DNA of 64,000 bases from JBBQWR01 sp038210495 (GTDB taxonomy: Bacteria; Planctomycetota; Planctomycetia; Pirellulales; DATAWG01): the NCBI GenBank assembly GCA_038210495.1, contig JBBQWR010000016.1:1-64000 (forward strand), given 5' to 3'. The notes under the pieces are model-generated. The model worked only from the letters and a program-made list of their open reading frames with translations. It had not been told where the DNA came from and ran no database searches. Position 1 is the first letter of the stretch. Each line of letters opens with the position of its first letter. Below are positions 52,746 to 61,044 of this stretch, one piece after another. The position numbers were made by a program, and so were the translations under genes.

Positions 52746-53393
52746 TTAATCTATGGTATCCATTCTATCTTTGGTCTTTTTAATTCTTTTCGGTTCCCGA
52801 TCGGCGATCGCCGCTTTTCCGCGCGCACGTGCGGCGGGTTCCGCGCCCGCTTGCGGCGGATAAATGACGCGATTTTCCTTCACGACGGCCCAGGGCCTGA
52901 GCACATGCTTGTCGCAATGGGTCAGCGTCATGATGTGCTGGACTTCAAGCCCCTTGGCCACGAGCGCATCGGCAATCAGCGAGCGATGGCAGCGCCAGGG
53001 CACGGCCTCGGCGCACATGAGGGCCACTCGTTCGCGTCCGGCCAAATCGATCAGAAGGTCTAAATTCCGCGAGAACTCGGCCGTCTGCATGTAGTCGGCA
53101 AAGCCTCGAAAAGACGAGTTCCGCCAAGCGCCGTTGGGCGAATCGGGGCTCGTGTGTCGCAAGCCGCCGAGCCCCGCCATGTGATCGTAGCCGATGCCGG
53201 CCGATTGCAATGCGATCGGCAATGTGTCCGCATTGAACTGAGGGTTATGCCGCGAGCGCGGTATCGTCCGCACGTCCACCAGTCGAGTCGCGCCGTGAGC
53301 TTGCAACAGCCGAACGAAGGTCTCGAGCGTGCGCGTCGAATGGCCAATCGTCAGCACGACACGGGTGACTCTGGCGATCTTTGGCGATTTCAT
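52746..53393 (-). CDS. DUF488 family protein
   Basis: 215 aa. The family signature is complete: LTIGHSTRTLETFVRLLQAH (about 14-33), RLVDVRTIPRSRHNPQF (about 37-53), YDHMAGLGGLR, and the C-terminal RVALMCAEAVPWRCHRSLIA with its Cys-x-E and CHR motifs. The tail from about 180 is Ala/Arg/Lys-rich and variable. DUF488 proteins are small and often assumed to be nucleic-acid or stress related, but no activity is proven. The next gene on this strand lies 110 bp upstream. Confidence 0.92.
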   Translation of the reverse strand: MKSPKIARVTRVVLTIGHSTRTLETFVRLLQAHGATRLVDVRTIPRSRHNPQFNADTLPIALQSAGIGYDHMAGLGGLRHTSPDSPNGAWRNSSFRGFADYMQTAEFSRNLDLLIDLAGRERVALMCAEAVPWRCHRSLIADALVAKGLEVQHIMTLTHCDKHVLRPWAVVKENRVIYPPQAGAEPAARARGKAAIADREPKRIKKTKDRMDTID

Positions 53394-53503
53394 GCGAGGC
53401 CATCGAGCGCGAGGCAGGCACGCTTTGCCCCCCGGGTATCGAATTCCCGAAACGGGCGCGACCTTGCGCCCGCTCGATCGGCGAATAAATCGCCCTCGAA
53501 GGT

Positions 53504-54037
53504 TTACTTTGTCAGCGGCGGTTCGGTCGGCTTGGCGCCCGATGTGGAGAGCGTCTTGGTCGCAGCCGCATCTTTGCCAATCTCTTTCGTTGAGGAGTCT
53601 TTGGCCGGAGCGTCTTTGCCCGCGCTTTCCTTGGTGGCGGCAGTGTTCCGTTTGCCGCGCTTGACTTTGCTCTCGGCCAGCGCTTGCTTGACTTGTTTTT
53701 GCTGCTCTGGGGTGAGCAGGGCCTTCACCTCCGCGTCGCGCTGGGCACGAAGCTGTTTGAGTTGCTCATGCAAGGCTTCCATCCGCGGAGCATAATCCTC
53801 TTCGATCTTGTAGATCTTGGCCTTCTGAGCGTCGTCGGCCACGCCTTTGTATCCCGGCGGCAACCGGCCCTGAGCCTTCTTCTTTTCGATCGCAGGCGGA
53901 CCGCTGGAGTCGGTCGTTTTGGCGACGCCAACTTTCTTCGTGGGCGGATCGGCGGCGGGCTTGGTATCGTCGGCCCACGCGGCGCCGGCCCAGGCCAGGG
54001 CCATCAACACGGTCGAACGCAACAAGGACTGCTTCAC
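53504..54037 (-). CDS. Exported Spy/LTXXQ-like protein
   Basis: 177 aa from a GTG at 54037, 7 bases after AGGAG; the frame continues upstream to 54076, but that start lacks a ribosome site. It has a signal peptide (KQSLLRSTVLMALAWAGAAW, then ADD). A central helical segment (KAKIYKIEEDYAPRMEALHE, then LKQLRAQRDAEVKALLTPEQ) ends with LTPEQQKQV, the LTxxQ motif of Spy/CpxP-type periplasmic chaperones. The flanks are Lys/Ala/Thr/Asp-rich and look disordered. A periplasmic stress or chaperone-like role is plausible but not shown. Confidence 0.72.
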   Translation of the reverse strand: MKQSLLRSTVLMALAWAGAAWADDTKPAADPPTKKVGVAKTTDSSGPPAIEKKKAQGRLPPGYKGVADDAQKAKIYKIEEDYAPRMEALHEQLKQLRAQRDAEVKALLTPEQQKQVKQALAESKVKRGKRNTAATKESAGKDAPAKDSSTKEIGKDAAATKTLSTSGAKPTEPPLTK

Positions 54038-54076
54038 GAGGTAGCTCCTCATAAATTGCGATGAAACGATCACCAA

Positions 54077-54430
54077 ACCGGCCGAGTTCGCAGTCTACAG
54101 CCTGCGGGAGGGGGCATCAAGGTTTTCGCCAAAAATGGATATCGCCAAATCCGGCGGGGTCATAGAGGGCAGCGGGGTTGCATCCTAACTTTGTGCGTAG
54201 AGCCGCTCAGAGATCAAGCACGAACGTCGACTTCTGAAAACGGTCGTTTATATTTGCTTCGACTGGCCGATTCTGTTAATTTGAGACCATGAAGCGGCCT
54301 TTGCGCTAACGGCCGTCCGCGATGGGTTCCGATGGGATAGGTGGGGCGCTCTCGGCCAATTCAAGCACGATTTAGATAGCCGCGCCGTCTGGGTGGCGGC
54401 TTTTTTTGCGCATTCGCGAACGGTGGATTA
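54077..54430. other. Intergenic region ending in an orphan terminator before the DUF6941 cassette
   Basis: 354 bp with no supported gene. A plus-strand terminator (54378-54407) lies 24 bp before the DUF6941 start, although no plus-strand gene precedes it. The stretch could encode a leader RNA or small RNA; no tandem repeats of the type III antitoxin kind were seen. Confidence 0.5.
54378..54407 (+). terminator. Intrinsic terminator just upstream of the DUF6941 gene
   Basis: Stem AGCCGC (54378-54383) with GCGGCT (54396-54401) around a 12-nt loop, followed by seven T. It lies in the leader of the three-gene cassette and could act as an attenuator or end a small RNA. Confidence 0.65.
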
Positions 54431-54862
54431 ATGGCTGAGCCATACTGCTTGGCGATGGTGCTTTGCGATCAAGTCTATCGCGATGCGATCAGCGGAAAAT
54501 TTACAATCCTGGGCACGTTCAGCACGGTGGGGTCAGACCACTACCCCGTACCCGTTTTGATGCATGTTTATTTTGCGATGACGGATGGGCATGGCACGAT
54601 TCCGATCGGCATCAGAATCGTAAACGCCCAAGCCGACATGGCCGGAGACGACCACGCTGAAACAGTGATCTGGGAATTGCCGCCGCAAGATATGGAGTTT
54701 CCTAGCCCCCTTGCGGTCATTGAATCAGTTGCGTCCATTAAAGTTGACATCCCCGGCCCAGGGCACTATCGATGTGAACTTTACGCGAGGGACCAGATGC
54801 TCATGGCTCGGCGGCTATTGGCCGTCGATCCAACTTTGATGGGAGGATTAGCCGATGGATAA
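54431..54862 (+). CDS. DUF6941 family protein
   Basis: 143 aa. MAEPYCLAMVLCDQVYRDAI, then GKFTILGTFSTVGSDHYPVP and LMHVYFAMTDGHG form the conserved opening of the DUF6941 family, and YRCELYARDQMLMARRLLAV its C-terminal strand pair. The fold is expected to be a beta sandwich and its function is unknown. Base composition is nearer 50% GC than the 60-plus% of the neighbours. The next gene overlaps by 8 nt, so the three genes here form one unit. Confidence 0.75.
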   Translation: MAEPYCLAMVLCDQVYRDAISGKFTILGTFSTVGSDHYPVPVLMHVYFAMTDGHGTIPIGIRIVNAQADMAGDDHAETVIWELPPQDMEFPSPLAVIESVASIKVDIPGPGHYRCELYARDQMLMARRLLAVDPTLMGGLADG

Positions 54863-55184
54863 CAGCCCCACGCTCGAATTGATGGACTATAAATCGAAGC
54901 CGCAATTTAAGACAAAACCAACCGAAAAGCCGCAAATTAACCGAAACGAAGCGGTAAGTTTTTGCTTGGACTTCGCGCGCGCACGCCCCTTGGTTGAGGG
55001 CTACGCGCCATTGCCGCGTCCCTATCGAACCGTGCCCATGCAGCCGACAAAAAATGACGATGCACGGTTGGATGCCGCAATCGCGGCCGCGATGCCTACG
55101 ATTGAGGAAATCGAAGCCATGACAGTTGGCCCGTGCAACGCATGGCGCGACGATACGTCTTGGATCGAAAGCGATGAAGGCTAG
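54855..55184 (+). CDS. Small protein of unknown function in the DUF6941 cassette
   Basis: 109 aa. The ATG overlaps the end of the DUF6941 gene by 8 nt and follows GGAGG at 8-base spacing, so translation is clearly intended. The N-terminal half is polar and probably disordered (YKSKPQFKTKPTEKPQINRN); the C-terminal half is acidic and helical (ARLDAAIAAAMPTIEEIEAM, then CNAWRDDTSWIESDEG). No known family. The layout (flexible plus acidic helical parts, directly before a PemK/MazF-like gene) would fit an antitoxin, but this is only an inference. Confidence 0.65.
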   Translation: MDNSPTLELMDYKSKPQFKTKPTEKPQINRNEAVSFCLDFARARPLVEGYAPLPRPYRTVPMQPTKNDDARLDAAIAAAMPTIEEIEAMTVGPCNAWRDDTSWIESDEG

Positions 55185-55195
55185 AGGCCCCTGCG

Positions 55196-55555
55196 GTGGC
55201 TGCTTACTCACAATGGGAAATCCTGAGAGCACGGATTCCCAACACCGATGGGACCCCTCCGCCGCATCCGCATCCGTGCATATATCTCGCGGATTCGCCA
55301 AAATTTCCGGGGCGGATTCTCCTTCTTGGCATCACGTCTGACCTTTCCGCAAAAGTCGATGGCTACTCGGTAGAGTTGCCGTGGGCTGTTGGAGGCCACA
55401 AAGAAAGCGGACTTCACAAGCCCTGTATTGCGCAAGCTCATTGGACGGACCATATTATGCCAGATGAAGTGTCGGCCGTTATTGGATACACGCCGAAAGC
55501 ACAGCAGTTGCAGATTGCCCAAGCTCTTCAGTTAAGGAAAGCGAGAGAAAAGTGA
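55196..55555 (+). CDS. PemK/MazF-like protein
   Basis: 119 aa from a GTG at 55196 with GAGG upstream. The order of elements follows the PemK/MazF fold: a first strand with YSQWEILRARIPNTDG, HPCIYLADS, the strand RILLLGITSDLS, then VELPWAVGGHKESGLHKPCI and a C-terminal VSAVIGYTPKAQQLQIAQAL helix. Similarity is at the level of pattern rather than clear identity, so a PemK-superfamily relative that is not a ribonuclease is also possible. It is the third gene of the lower-GC cassette, 11 bp after the previous one. If active it would cleave RNA and the 109-aa neighbour would be the candidate antitoxin. Confidence 0.55.
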   Translation: MAAYSQWEILRARIPNTDGTPPPHPHPCIYLADSPKFPGRILLLGITSDLSAKVDGYSVELPWAVGGHKESGLHKPCIAQAHWTDHIMPDEVSAVIGYTPKAQQLQIAQALQLRKAREK

Positions 55556-55759
55556 GCCTAGTCCCCGCCTTTTCTCGGATAGGCTCTCAGGTCGCTTCAG
55601 AAGCATCTAGCCGAAAACTCGGAAGCGGCTTTCGCGATGTTCGCGGCCTCCACACAAAAGTTAAGGCACTCCTGGCCGCGGCACGCCCTTTAACTACTTC
55701 CGGTGCGCGGATAAAATCGGAGTTTGCCAGCAGGATGCGCCCAACTCCGGACTCTTTTC

Positions 55760-57388
55760 ATGACCAAACATATCTTCGTCACCGGCGGCGTTGTCAGCTC
55801 GCTGGGCAAGGGGCTAACCAGCGCCTCGATCGGCATGTTGCTCGAAGCCCGGGGACTGTCGGTTCGATTGCAGAAACTCGACCCCTATATCAACGTCGAC
55901 CCGGGCACGATGAGCCCTTATCAGCACGGTGAAGTTTATGTGCTGGACGACGGCAGCGAGACGGACCTCGACCTGGGGCACTACGAGCGATTCACCAACG
56001 GCCCGCTGACTCGCGATTCGAACTACACGACGGGTCAGATTTATCTGTCGGTGATCAACAAGGAACGCCGCGGCGAATTTCTCGGCAAGACGGTCCAGGT
56101 GATTCCGCACATCACCAACGAGATCAAGAGCGTGATCGCCAAGCTGGCCGGCGAAACGGTCGACGTGGTCATCACCGAGATCGGGGGCACGGTCGGCGAT
56201 ATCGAAAGCCAGCCGTTTCTCGAGGCCATTCGGCAGTTCGCGCTCGACGTCGGCAAGGAAAACTGCCTCTACATTCATCTTACGCTGGTGCCGTATCTCA
56301 AGGCGGCCGGCGAGCTCAAGACCAAGCCGACGCAGCACTCCGTCGGCCTCTTGCGGCAGATCGGCATCCAACCCGACGTGCTCATCTGCCGGACCGAGCA
56401 GTCGCTGTTGCGCGAAGACCGCGAGAAGATCGCGCTGTTTTGCAATGTGCCCTGGGATGCCGTGATCGAAGAGAAAGACAAGGATTTTTCGATCTACGAA
56501 GTGCCGCTGAGTCTCGTCGACAATCGGCTCGACGAATTGATCGTGAAGCGGCTTGGCCTGCCGTCGCGCCGGCCCGAACTCGACGATTGGCGCGATCTGC
56601 TGCACCGGCTGCGCAATCCCGAGCACGAACTCTCGATCGCCGTAGTGGGCAAATACGCGGAGCATCGCGACGCTTATAAATCGATTTACGAATCGCTCGA
56701 TCACGCGGGCATTGCCCACCGGGCTCAGATTCGCATTCAAAGCATCCAGAGCGAATCGATCGAACGCGAAGGGCCCGAGCGGCTGCTTGCCGGCTTCGAT
56801 GGCATCTTGGTTCCTGGCGGATTCGGCGAGCGGGGAATCGAAGGAAAGGTCGACACGATTCGCTTCGCCCGGCAACGCGGCATTCCATTTTTCGGCATTT
56901 GTTTGGGAATGCAGTGCGCCGTGATCGAGTTTGGCAGGAATGTCGTCGGGCTCTCGGACGCCCATTCGACCGAGTTTTCCAAAGACACGCCCCACCCGGT
57001 GATCTGCCTGTTGGACGAGCAGAAGTCGATTACCGACAAGGGCGGCACGATGCGGCTAGGCGCTCAAGAGGCTCGCCTCAGCACGGCGAGCAAGGCGTAT
57101 GCATGTTACGGACACGAAAACATCTCCGAGCGGCATCGCCATCGTTACGAGTTCAATAACGCCTATCGTCGACAGTACGAAGCTCACGGCATGATCGTTG
57201 CTGGCGACAGTCCGGACCATCAGTTGGTGGAAATTATCGAACTGACGGACCATCCCTGGTTCGTGGCCGTGCAATTCCATCCGGAGTTCAAATCGAAGCC
57301 GACGGCGCCGCAACCGTTGTTCACCGGTTTCATTCAGGCGGCCTTGGAACGCCGGGCGGCCAATCAATGGACCGGCGTCAGTACATAG
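55760..57388 (+). CDS. pyrG: CTP synthase
   Basis: 542 aa from the ATG at 55760. The N-terminal amidoligase domain begins TKHIFVTGGVVSSLGKGLTS and has DPYINVDPGTMSPYQHGEVY and EIGGTVGDIESQPFLEAIRQ. The C-terminal class I glutamine amidotransferase domain has PGGFGERGIEGK, GICLGMQCAV (nucleophile Cys about 380) and FHPEFKSKP (His and Glu of the triad). It converts UTP to CTP with glutamine as nitrogen donor. An upstream open stretch (55724) is not needed. The DUF1844 gene follows 36 bp downstream. Confidence 0.97.
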   Translation: MTKHIFVTGGVVSSLGKGLTSASIGMLLEARGLSVRLQKLDPYINVDPGTMSPYQHGEVYVLDDGSETDLDLGHYERFTNGPLTRDSNYTTGQIYLSVINKERRGEFLGKTVQVIPHITNEIKSVIAKLAGETVDVVITEIGGTVGDIESQPFLEAIRQFALDVGKENCLYIHLTLVPYLKAAGELKTKPTQHSVGLLRQIGIQPDVLICRTEQSLLREDREKIALFCNVPWDAVIEEKDKDFSIYEVPLSLVDNRLDELIVKRLGLPSRRPELDDWRDLLHRLRNPEHELSIAVVGKYAEHRDAYKSIYESLDHAGIAHRAQIRIQSIQSESIEREGPERLLAGFDGILVPGGFGERGIEGKVDTIRFARQRGIPFFGICLGMQCAVIEFGRNVVGLSDAHSTEFSKDTPHPVICLLDEQKSITDKGGTMRLGAQEARLSTASKAYACYGHENISERHRHRYEFNNAYRRQYEAHGMIVAGDSPDHQLVEIIELTDHPWFVAVQFHPEFKSKPTAPQPLFTGFIQAALERRAANQWTGVST

Positions 57389-57424
57389 TCGCGGCTAGTT
57401 AGACGCATGCAGAGAGAATTTCCC

Positions 57425-57853
57425 ATGAGCCGACCGGGCGAATCAGAACCGAAAATCATTGTCGACGAGGATTGGAAAAGCCGGGTCGAGGCCGAGAAGT
57501 TAGCGGCTGCTTCGATGTCGAAGTCGGCTGAGCCGCAAGCGACGGAGCCCGCCGCCGCGGGGGCTACCGGCGACGTCGGTCGACCTCGCGAGATGCCGCC
57601 GGCGACACTCTCGTTTCTCATTACGACACTCGCCACACAGGCGATGGTCGCGATGGGCGATGTTACGATCCCGATCAGCGGCAAAACAGAGGTCCGCCTG
57701 CCCGAGGCCCGGCACTTTATCGATGCCTTGGCCATGCTCGAGCAGAAAACGGCCGGCAACCGCACGCCGGAAGAATCGGCGCTGCTCGATGGATTTCTGC
57801 ATCAACTGCGAATGGCTTTCATCGAGCAGAATTCGGCGCGGGGCAAGACATAG
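57425..57853 (+). CDS. DUF1844 domain protein
   Basis: 142 aa from the ATG at 57425 (MSRPGESEPKIIVDEDWKSR). A charged N-terminal region of about 65 residues is followed by the DUF1844 domain: LSFLITTLATQAMVAMGD, LPEARHFIDALAMLEQKTAG and ALLDGFLHQLRMAFIEQ. Such proteins are common in planctomycetes and other phyla; function unknown. It probably shares a transcript with pyrG. Confidence 0.9.
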   Translation: MSRPGESEPKIIVDEDWKSRVEAEKLAAASMSKSAEPQATEPAAAGATGDVGRPREMPPATLSFLITTLATQAMVAMGDVTIPISGKTEVRLPEARHFIDALAMLEQKTAGNRTPEESALLDGFLHQLRMAFIEQNSARGKT

Positions 57854-57863
57854 CGGGCCGAAT

Positions 57864-57966
57864 AGAGCCGCGCACGAAGTCAGCGCGGAGCATCGCGCCG
57901 CCACATCGCAAGCGCTTTACTTTGCCAATCGCTTTACGTCGCCAGCGCTTACTGCGTGCGCGGCTC
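57864..57966. repeat. Family E inverted repeat (copy 1)
   Basis: The left arm AGAGCCGCGCACGAAGTCAG (then CGCGG) and the right arm CCAGCGCTTACTGCGTGCGC (then GGCTC) are near-perfect complements, about 55 bp apart. It starts 11 bp after the DUF1844 stop and ends 15 bp before the stop of the convergent sigma-factor gene. Copy 2 is at 61045. Confidence 0.75.
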
Positions 57967-57980
57967 AAGCGCCGATCGAG

Positions 57981-58820
57981 CTACGACCGCGCGTCGAGTC
58001 CCTCGGCCAGCTTGCCAAGCGCCTCGGTCTCGATCTGCCGCACTCGCTCACGGGTCAAACCGAGCGATTCGCCGATCTCTTTCAACGTCCGCGGTTCGTG
58101 ATCCTCTAGACCGAATCGCATTCGCAGCACGGTCGCCTCGCGGGCGTCCATCGTCTGGAGCATGGCCATCGCATGAGTCATGCTATCGTGCGCGACCAGT
58201 TCGTCCTCGGGACTCTTCAGATTCTCGTCCATGATCATCTCGCCGAGCGACCAGCCGGCCTCGGTTTGGTCGGTCTGCGGAGTCGAGTTGTAAATTCGGA
58301 TCGCCTTCTTGATGATCGGTAGTTTCTTGCGAGCCAAGCCCAGCACGCGGGCGATTTCCTCGGGCGTCGGAGTGCGGCCGAGCTCTTCGGTCAAGCGAGC
58401 GCTGGCCCGCCGCCACTTGCTCAGTAGCTCGACCATATAAGCCGGAATGCGGATCGTCTTGGCACTGTTAATGAGTGCTCGTTTGATCGATTGCTTGATC
58501 CAGTAGCTCGCGTAGGTGCTGAACCGGGTGCCCATCGCGGGGTCGAACCCTTCGACGGCCCGGAGCAATCCGAGGTTGCCCTCTTCGATCAAATCTTGCA
58601 AGCCCAGACCCTTGCCGGTGTAGCCGCGCGCGATATTGACAACGAGCCGCAAATTGGCGCGAACCATCCGGTCCCGGGCTTGCGTATCGCCTAAGCCGAT
58701 GGCCGTGGCCAACTCTTGCTCGTCGCGGGCCGAGAGCAAGGCCGTCTCGTTGATCTCGCGGAGATAGGTTTCCAGCGGTGTCTGGACCGCAGCGGAAGAT
58801 TTGCGTCGTGTGACAGGCAT
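57981..58820 (-). CDS. RNA polymerase sigma factor, sigma-70 family (RpoD/SigA-like)
   Basis: 279 aa from the ATG at 58820 (MPVTRRKSSAAVQTPLETYL). Region 1.2/2.1 is ETYLREINETALLSARDEQE and VRANLRLVVNIARGYTGKGL; region 2.3-2.4 is FDPAMGTRFSTYASYWIKQS; region 3 has IARVLGLARKKLPIIKKAIR; region 4.2 is LKEIGESLGLTRERVRQIET with the helix-turn-helix. There is no long N-terminal domain 1.1, so it resembles the short group 2/3 sigma factors more than the housekeeping RpoD. Likely it directs a subset of promoters. It is convergent with DUF1844 and read away from the downstream coiled-coil gene. Confidence 0.93.
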   Translation of the reverse strand: MPVTRRKSSAAVQTPLETYLREINETALLSARDEQELATAIGLGDTQARDRMVRANLRLVVNIARGYTGKGLGLQDLIEEGNLGLLRAVEGFDPAMGTRFSTYASYWIKQSIKRALINSAKTIRIPAYMVELLSKWRRASARLTEELGRTPTPEEIARVLGLARKKLPIIKKAIRIYNSTPQTDQTEAGWSLGEMIMDENLKSPEDELVAHDSMTHAMAMLQTMDAREATVLRMRFGLEDHEPRTLKEIGESLGLTRERVRQIETEALGKLAEGLDARS

Positions 58821-59238
58821 TCGGCGATCCGGAATCCAGAGGAAGCAATGACGGCAACAGTGACGTACTGGACTATCGACGCCGTCGAGCAAGCTTCTGG
58901 AGCGACCCCGGGCAAGAGACAAGCTGAACCGGATGTAGGCGAGGATTGGACGGCGCCGGTTATATCAGGGGCACGGTCCGGCGCGGTGAAACCGGCATAA
59001 CATACCCAGTTACTTACGGTATCTCCCCCACTTATCGCCGTGGCGACGCGTTTCATGTTGCGTCAAGAATTTACGCCTTTTCCGCTCGCCTTGTCATTTT
59101 CCGAAAAAACTTTTCAAGTTTCTCCAATATCGCTTCGTCCCCAGCGAAGAAACTCCATGATGGACGCAGCGGGCGCCATCGCCGGGCGATCGTCGCCGTT
59201 TCAAATCACCGAATTTTCTCGAAGGGGAAGGTGCAGCT
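58821..59238. other. Intergenic region between the divergent sigma factor and coiled-coil gene
   Basis: 418 bp. A 50-codon frame (58848-59000, plus) has no family match or ribosome site and I do not call it. The rest is AT-richer near the coiled-coil gene, whose ribosome site GGGGAAGG sits just before its ATG. Confidence 0.5.
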
Positions 59239-60054
59239 ATGATCCGAAAGGCTATTTTCTCGGCCGTCGGTCTCGGAATTTTGGGAGTTTTCTTGTTCGG
59301 TCGCGGTTTGGCCAGCTATGTCGGCACGTCGTGGCATCGGATCAAGGAAACGGTTCACGACAGCGTGCCGCTCGATTTCGAATTGGATCGAGCCCACAAG
59401 ATGGTCAAGGACCTCACGCCCGAAATCCAGCACAACATGCACGTGATCGCAAAGGAAGAGGTCGAACTCGATCGGCTCCAGCATCAAATTGGCGACGACG
59501 AGCAGCGATTGGCCAAGGACAAAGATCAATTGCTGAAGCTTAAGGCCGACGCCGCCAGCGACAAGCAGTCGTTCACTTACGGCGGCCGGGTTTATACGGT
59601 CGCCCAAGTGAAGTCCGATTTGTCGAGTCGTTTCGAACGATTCAAGACGTCCGACGCGACCCTGGTTAGCCTGAAGCAAGTTTGCAGCGCTCGCGAAAAG
59701 AGCTTGGATGGCGCCCGACAGAAGCTCGAAGGCATGCTTGCCGCCAAGCGGCAATTGGAAGTCGACGTGGAAAATCTGGAAGCCCGCAAAAAGATGGTCG
59801 AGGTCGCCCAGACGACCAGCAACTATCAATTCGACGACAGCCAGTTGGGTCAGGTGAAGGAACTAGTGAGCGATCTGCGAACCCGGCTACAAGTCGCCGA
59901 AAAGATGGTCTCGGCCGAAGATAGTTTGCACAACGAGATCCCGGTCGACGCTCCGACGTCCGCCAACATCGTGGACAAGGTTACGGATTATTTCAGCCCG
60001 GCGAAGGATGCGTCGGTAGCCGCGGTCGAAAAGACCGAAGGTTTGCGCGATTGA
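59239..60054 (+). CDS. Membrane-anchored coiled-coil protein
   Basis: 271 aa. One N-terminal membrane segment (about 5-25, AIFSAVGLGILGVFLFGRGL) is followed by long heptad-patterned helices rich in Lys, Glu and Leu (DEQRLAKDKDQLLKLKADAA; AKRQLEVDVENLEARKKMVE). A short non-helical insert (TYGGRVYTVAQVKSDLSSRF) divides them. No PspA or other known family can be confirmed. Topology suggests a membrane-tethered coiled coil, possibly a structural or scaffold protein. The ATG follows GGGGAAGG. The FHA gene follows on the same strand after the family F repeat. Confidence 0.75.
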   Translation: MIRKAIFSAVGLGILGVFLFGRGLASYVGTSWHRIKETVHDSVPLDFELDRAHKMVKDLTPEIQHNMHVIAKEEVELDRLQHQIGDDEQRLAKDKDQLLKLKADAASDKQSFTYGGRVYTVAQVKSDLSSRFERFKTSDATLVSLKQVCSAREKSLDGARQKLEGMLAAKRQLEVDVENLEARKKMVEVAQTTSNYQFDDSQLGQVKELVSDLRTRLQVAEKMVSAEDSLHNEIPVDAPTSANIVDKVTDYFSPAKDASVAAVEKTEGLRD

Positions 60055-60074
60055 TCGAGTGGGAACGCAGAGTT

Positions 60075-60175
60075 ACATAGCCGTGGCATCCTGCCGCGGA
60101 GTCCGGTCAATCCGATCTAAGACTCCGCAGCAGGACTCCCTAGCAAGACTCCGCAGCAGGATGCTGCGGCTATGT
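60075..60175. repeat. Family F inverted repeat (full copy)
   Basis: The left arm ACATAGCCGTGGCATCCTGC (to 60103) and the right arm GACTCCGCAGCAGGATGCTG (to 60175) are complementary at 26 of 29 positions. The spacer holds a further partial copy of CCGCAGCAGGACTCC. Single arms occur at 22182 and 46618. Confidence 0.75.
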
Positions 60176-60219
60176 ACTCGACTCCCGCCTCCCGACTTCT
60201 GTCCCCCGCGTCTGCTAAA

Positions 60220-61026
60220 ATGTACGATCGACGCCAACTCGCCGAGCGATTGCAACGGGCCCTTCGCCAGCAGCGGTGGAGCGAAGTCCGCGCGGTGGCT
60301 CAGCAGCTTTCGCCGGACCAAAATCTGGCGCCGGCCGCCGACTGGCGGAAGTGGATCGCGCCGCTGGTTGGATTCGCTGGGACAAGACAGAAATCGAACG
60401 TCATGAACGCCCCATCGCCTAGCCATCGATACATGCTGTGGGTCGACGCCGTGGGCGGTTTTCTGGTGTGCTTGGCCGATGAAATCGCGATCGGACAAGC
60501 GGCTCCGATCGATGCCGCCGATGTGCCGATCCAAGCCGATTTGTCTCGCCGACATGCGGTTATCCGTCGCGATCAAGAGGGTTATTCGATTGAGCCCGTG
60601 TCGTCCGACAAACCGGCGCGGTCCGTAAAGATCGACGGGCGGCCGATCGAGCGGGCGGCGACATTGACGGACGGCCGGATGATCGAACTGGGAGAAGGAG
60701 TCCGAATGCGTTTTCGCAGGCCGCATCCGCTGAGCGCCACGGCCCGTCTGGAAATGGTCAGTCACCATCGAACGCAACCGGCAACGGATGGAATCTTGCT
60801 GATGGCCGATTCGTGCATCCTTGGCCGCGGGCCCCAGAGTCATGTGGTTGCCCGAGATTTGGCGAGCGAGGTGGTTCTGTTTCGCCAAGGCCTTGGATTA
60901 GGTTGTCGCTCGGGCAGCCCGTTGCAGATCAACGGCATCGAGTATCCGCGGCGTGGTCCGGTCGGGGCTGGTTCGCGCGTTCAAGGCGAGGGCTTTTCGT
61001 TTATGTTGGAAGGGATGGGAGCCTGA
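60220..61026 (+). CDS. FHA domain protein
   Basis: 268 aa from the ATG at 60220; the open frame from 60172 lies inside the family F repeat and is not counted. A helical N-terminal part (LAERLQRALRQQRWSEVRAV) precedes an FHA domain at about residues 80-175 with IGQAAP, DLSRRHAVIRRDQEGYSIEP (the conserved R/S/H-containing loop) and VKIDGRPI plus LTDGRMIELGEGVRMRFRRP. A second, weaker FHA-like half may follow (ILGRGPQSHVVARDLASEVV). FHA domains bind phosphothreonine peptides. A membrane Ser/Thr kinase gene follows 270 bp downstream, so the pair could form one signalling pathway. Confidence 0.82.
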   Translation: MYDRRQLAERLQRALRQQRWSEVRAVAQQLSPDQNLAPAADWRKWIAPLVGFAGTRQKSNVMNAPSPSHRYMLWVDAVGGFLVCLADEIAIGQAAPIDAADVPIQADLSRRHAVIRRDQEGYSIEPVSSDKPARSVKIDGRPIERAATLTDGRMIELGEGVRMRFRRPHPLSATARLEMVSHHRTQPATDGILLMADSCILGRGPQSHVVARDLASEVVLFRQGLGLGCRSGSPLQINGIEYPRRGPVGAGSRVQGEGFSFMLEGMGA

Positions 61027-61044
61027 AGCGTGGAGCGAAAAACT

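Noticed and set aside
55814..56995. 393-codon minus-strand frame
   Set aside because: Antisense shadow of pyrG.
58848..59000. 50-codon plus-strand frame upstream of the sigma factor
   Set aside because: No ribosome site and no family; likely chance.
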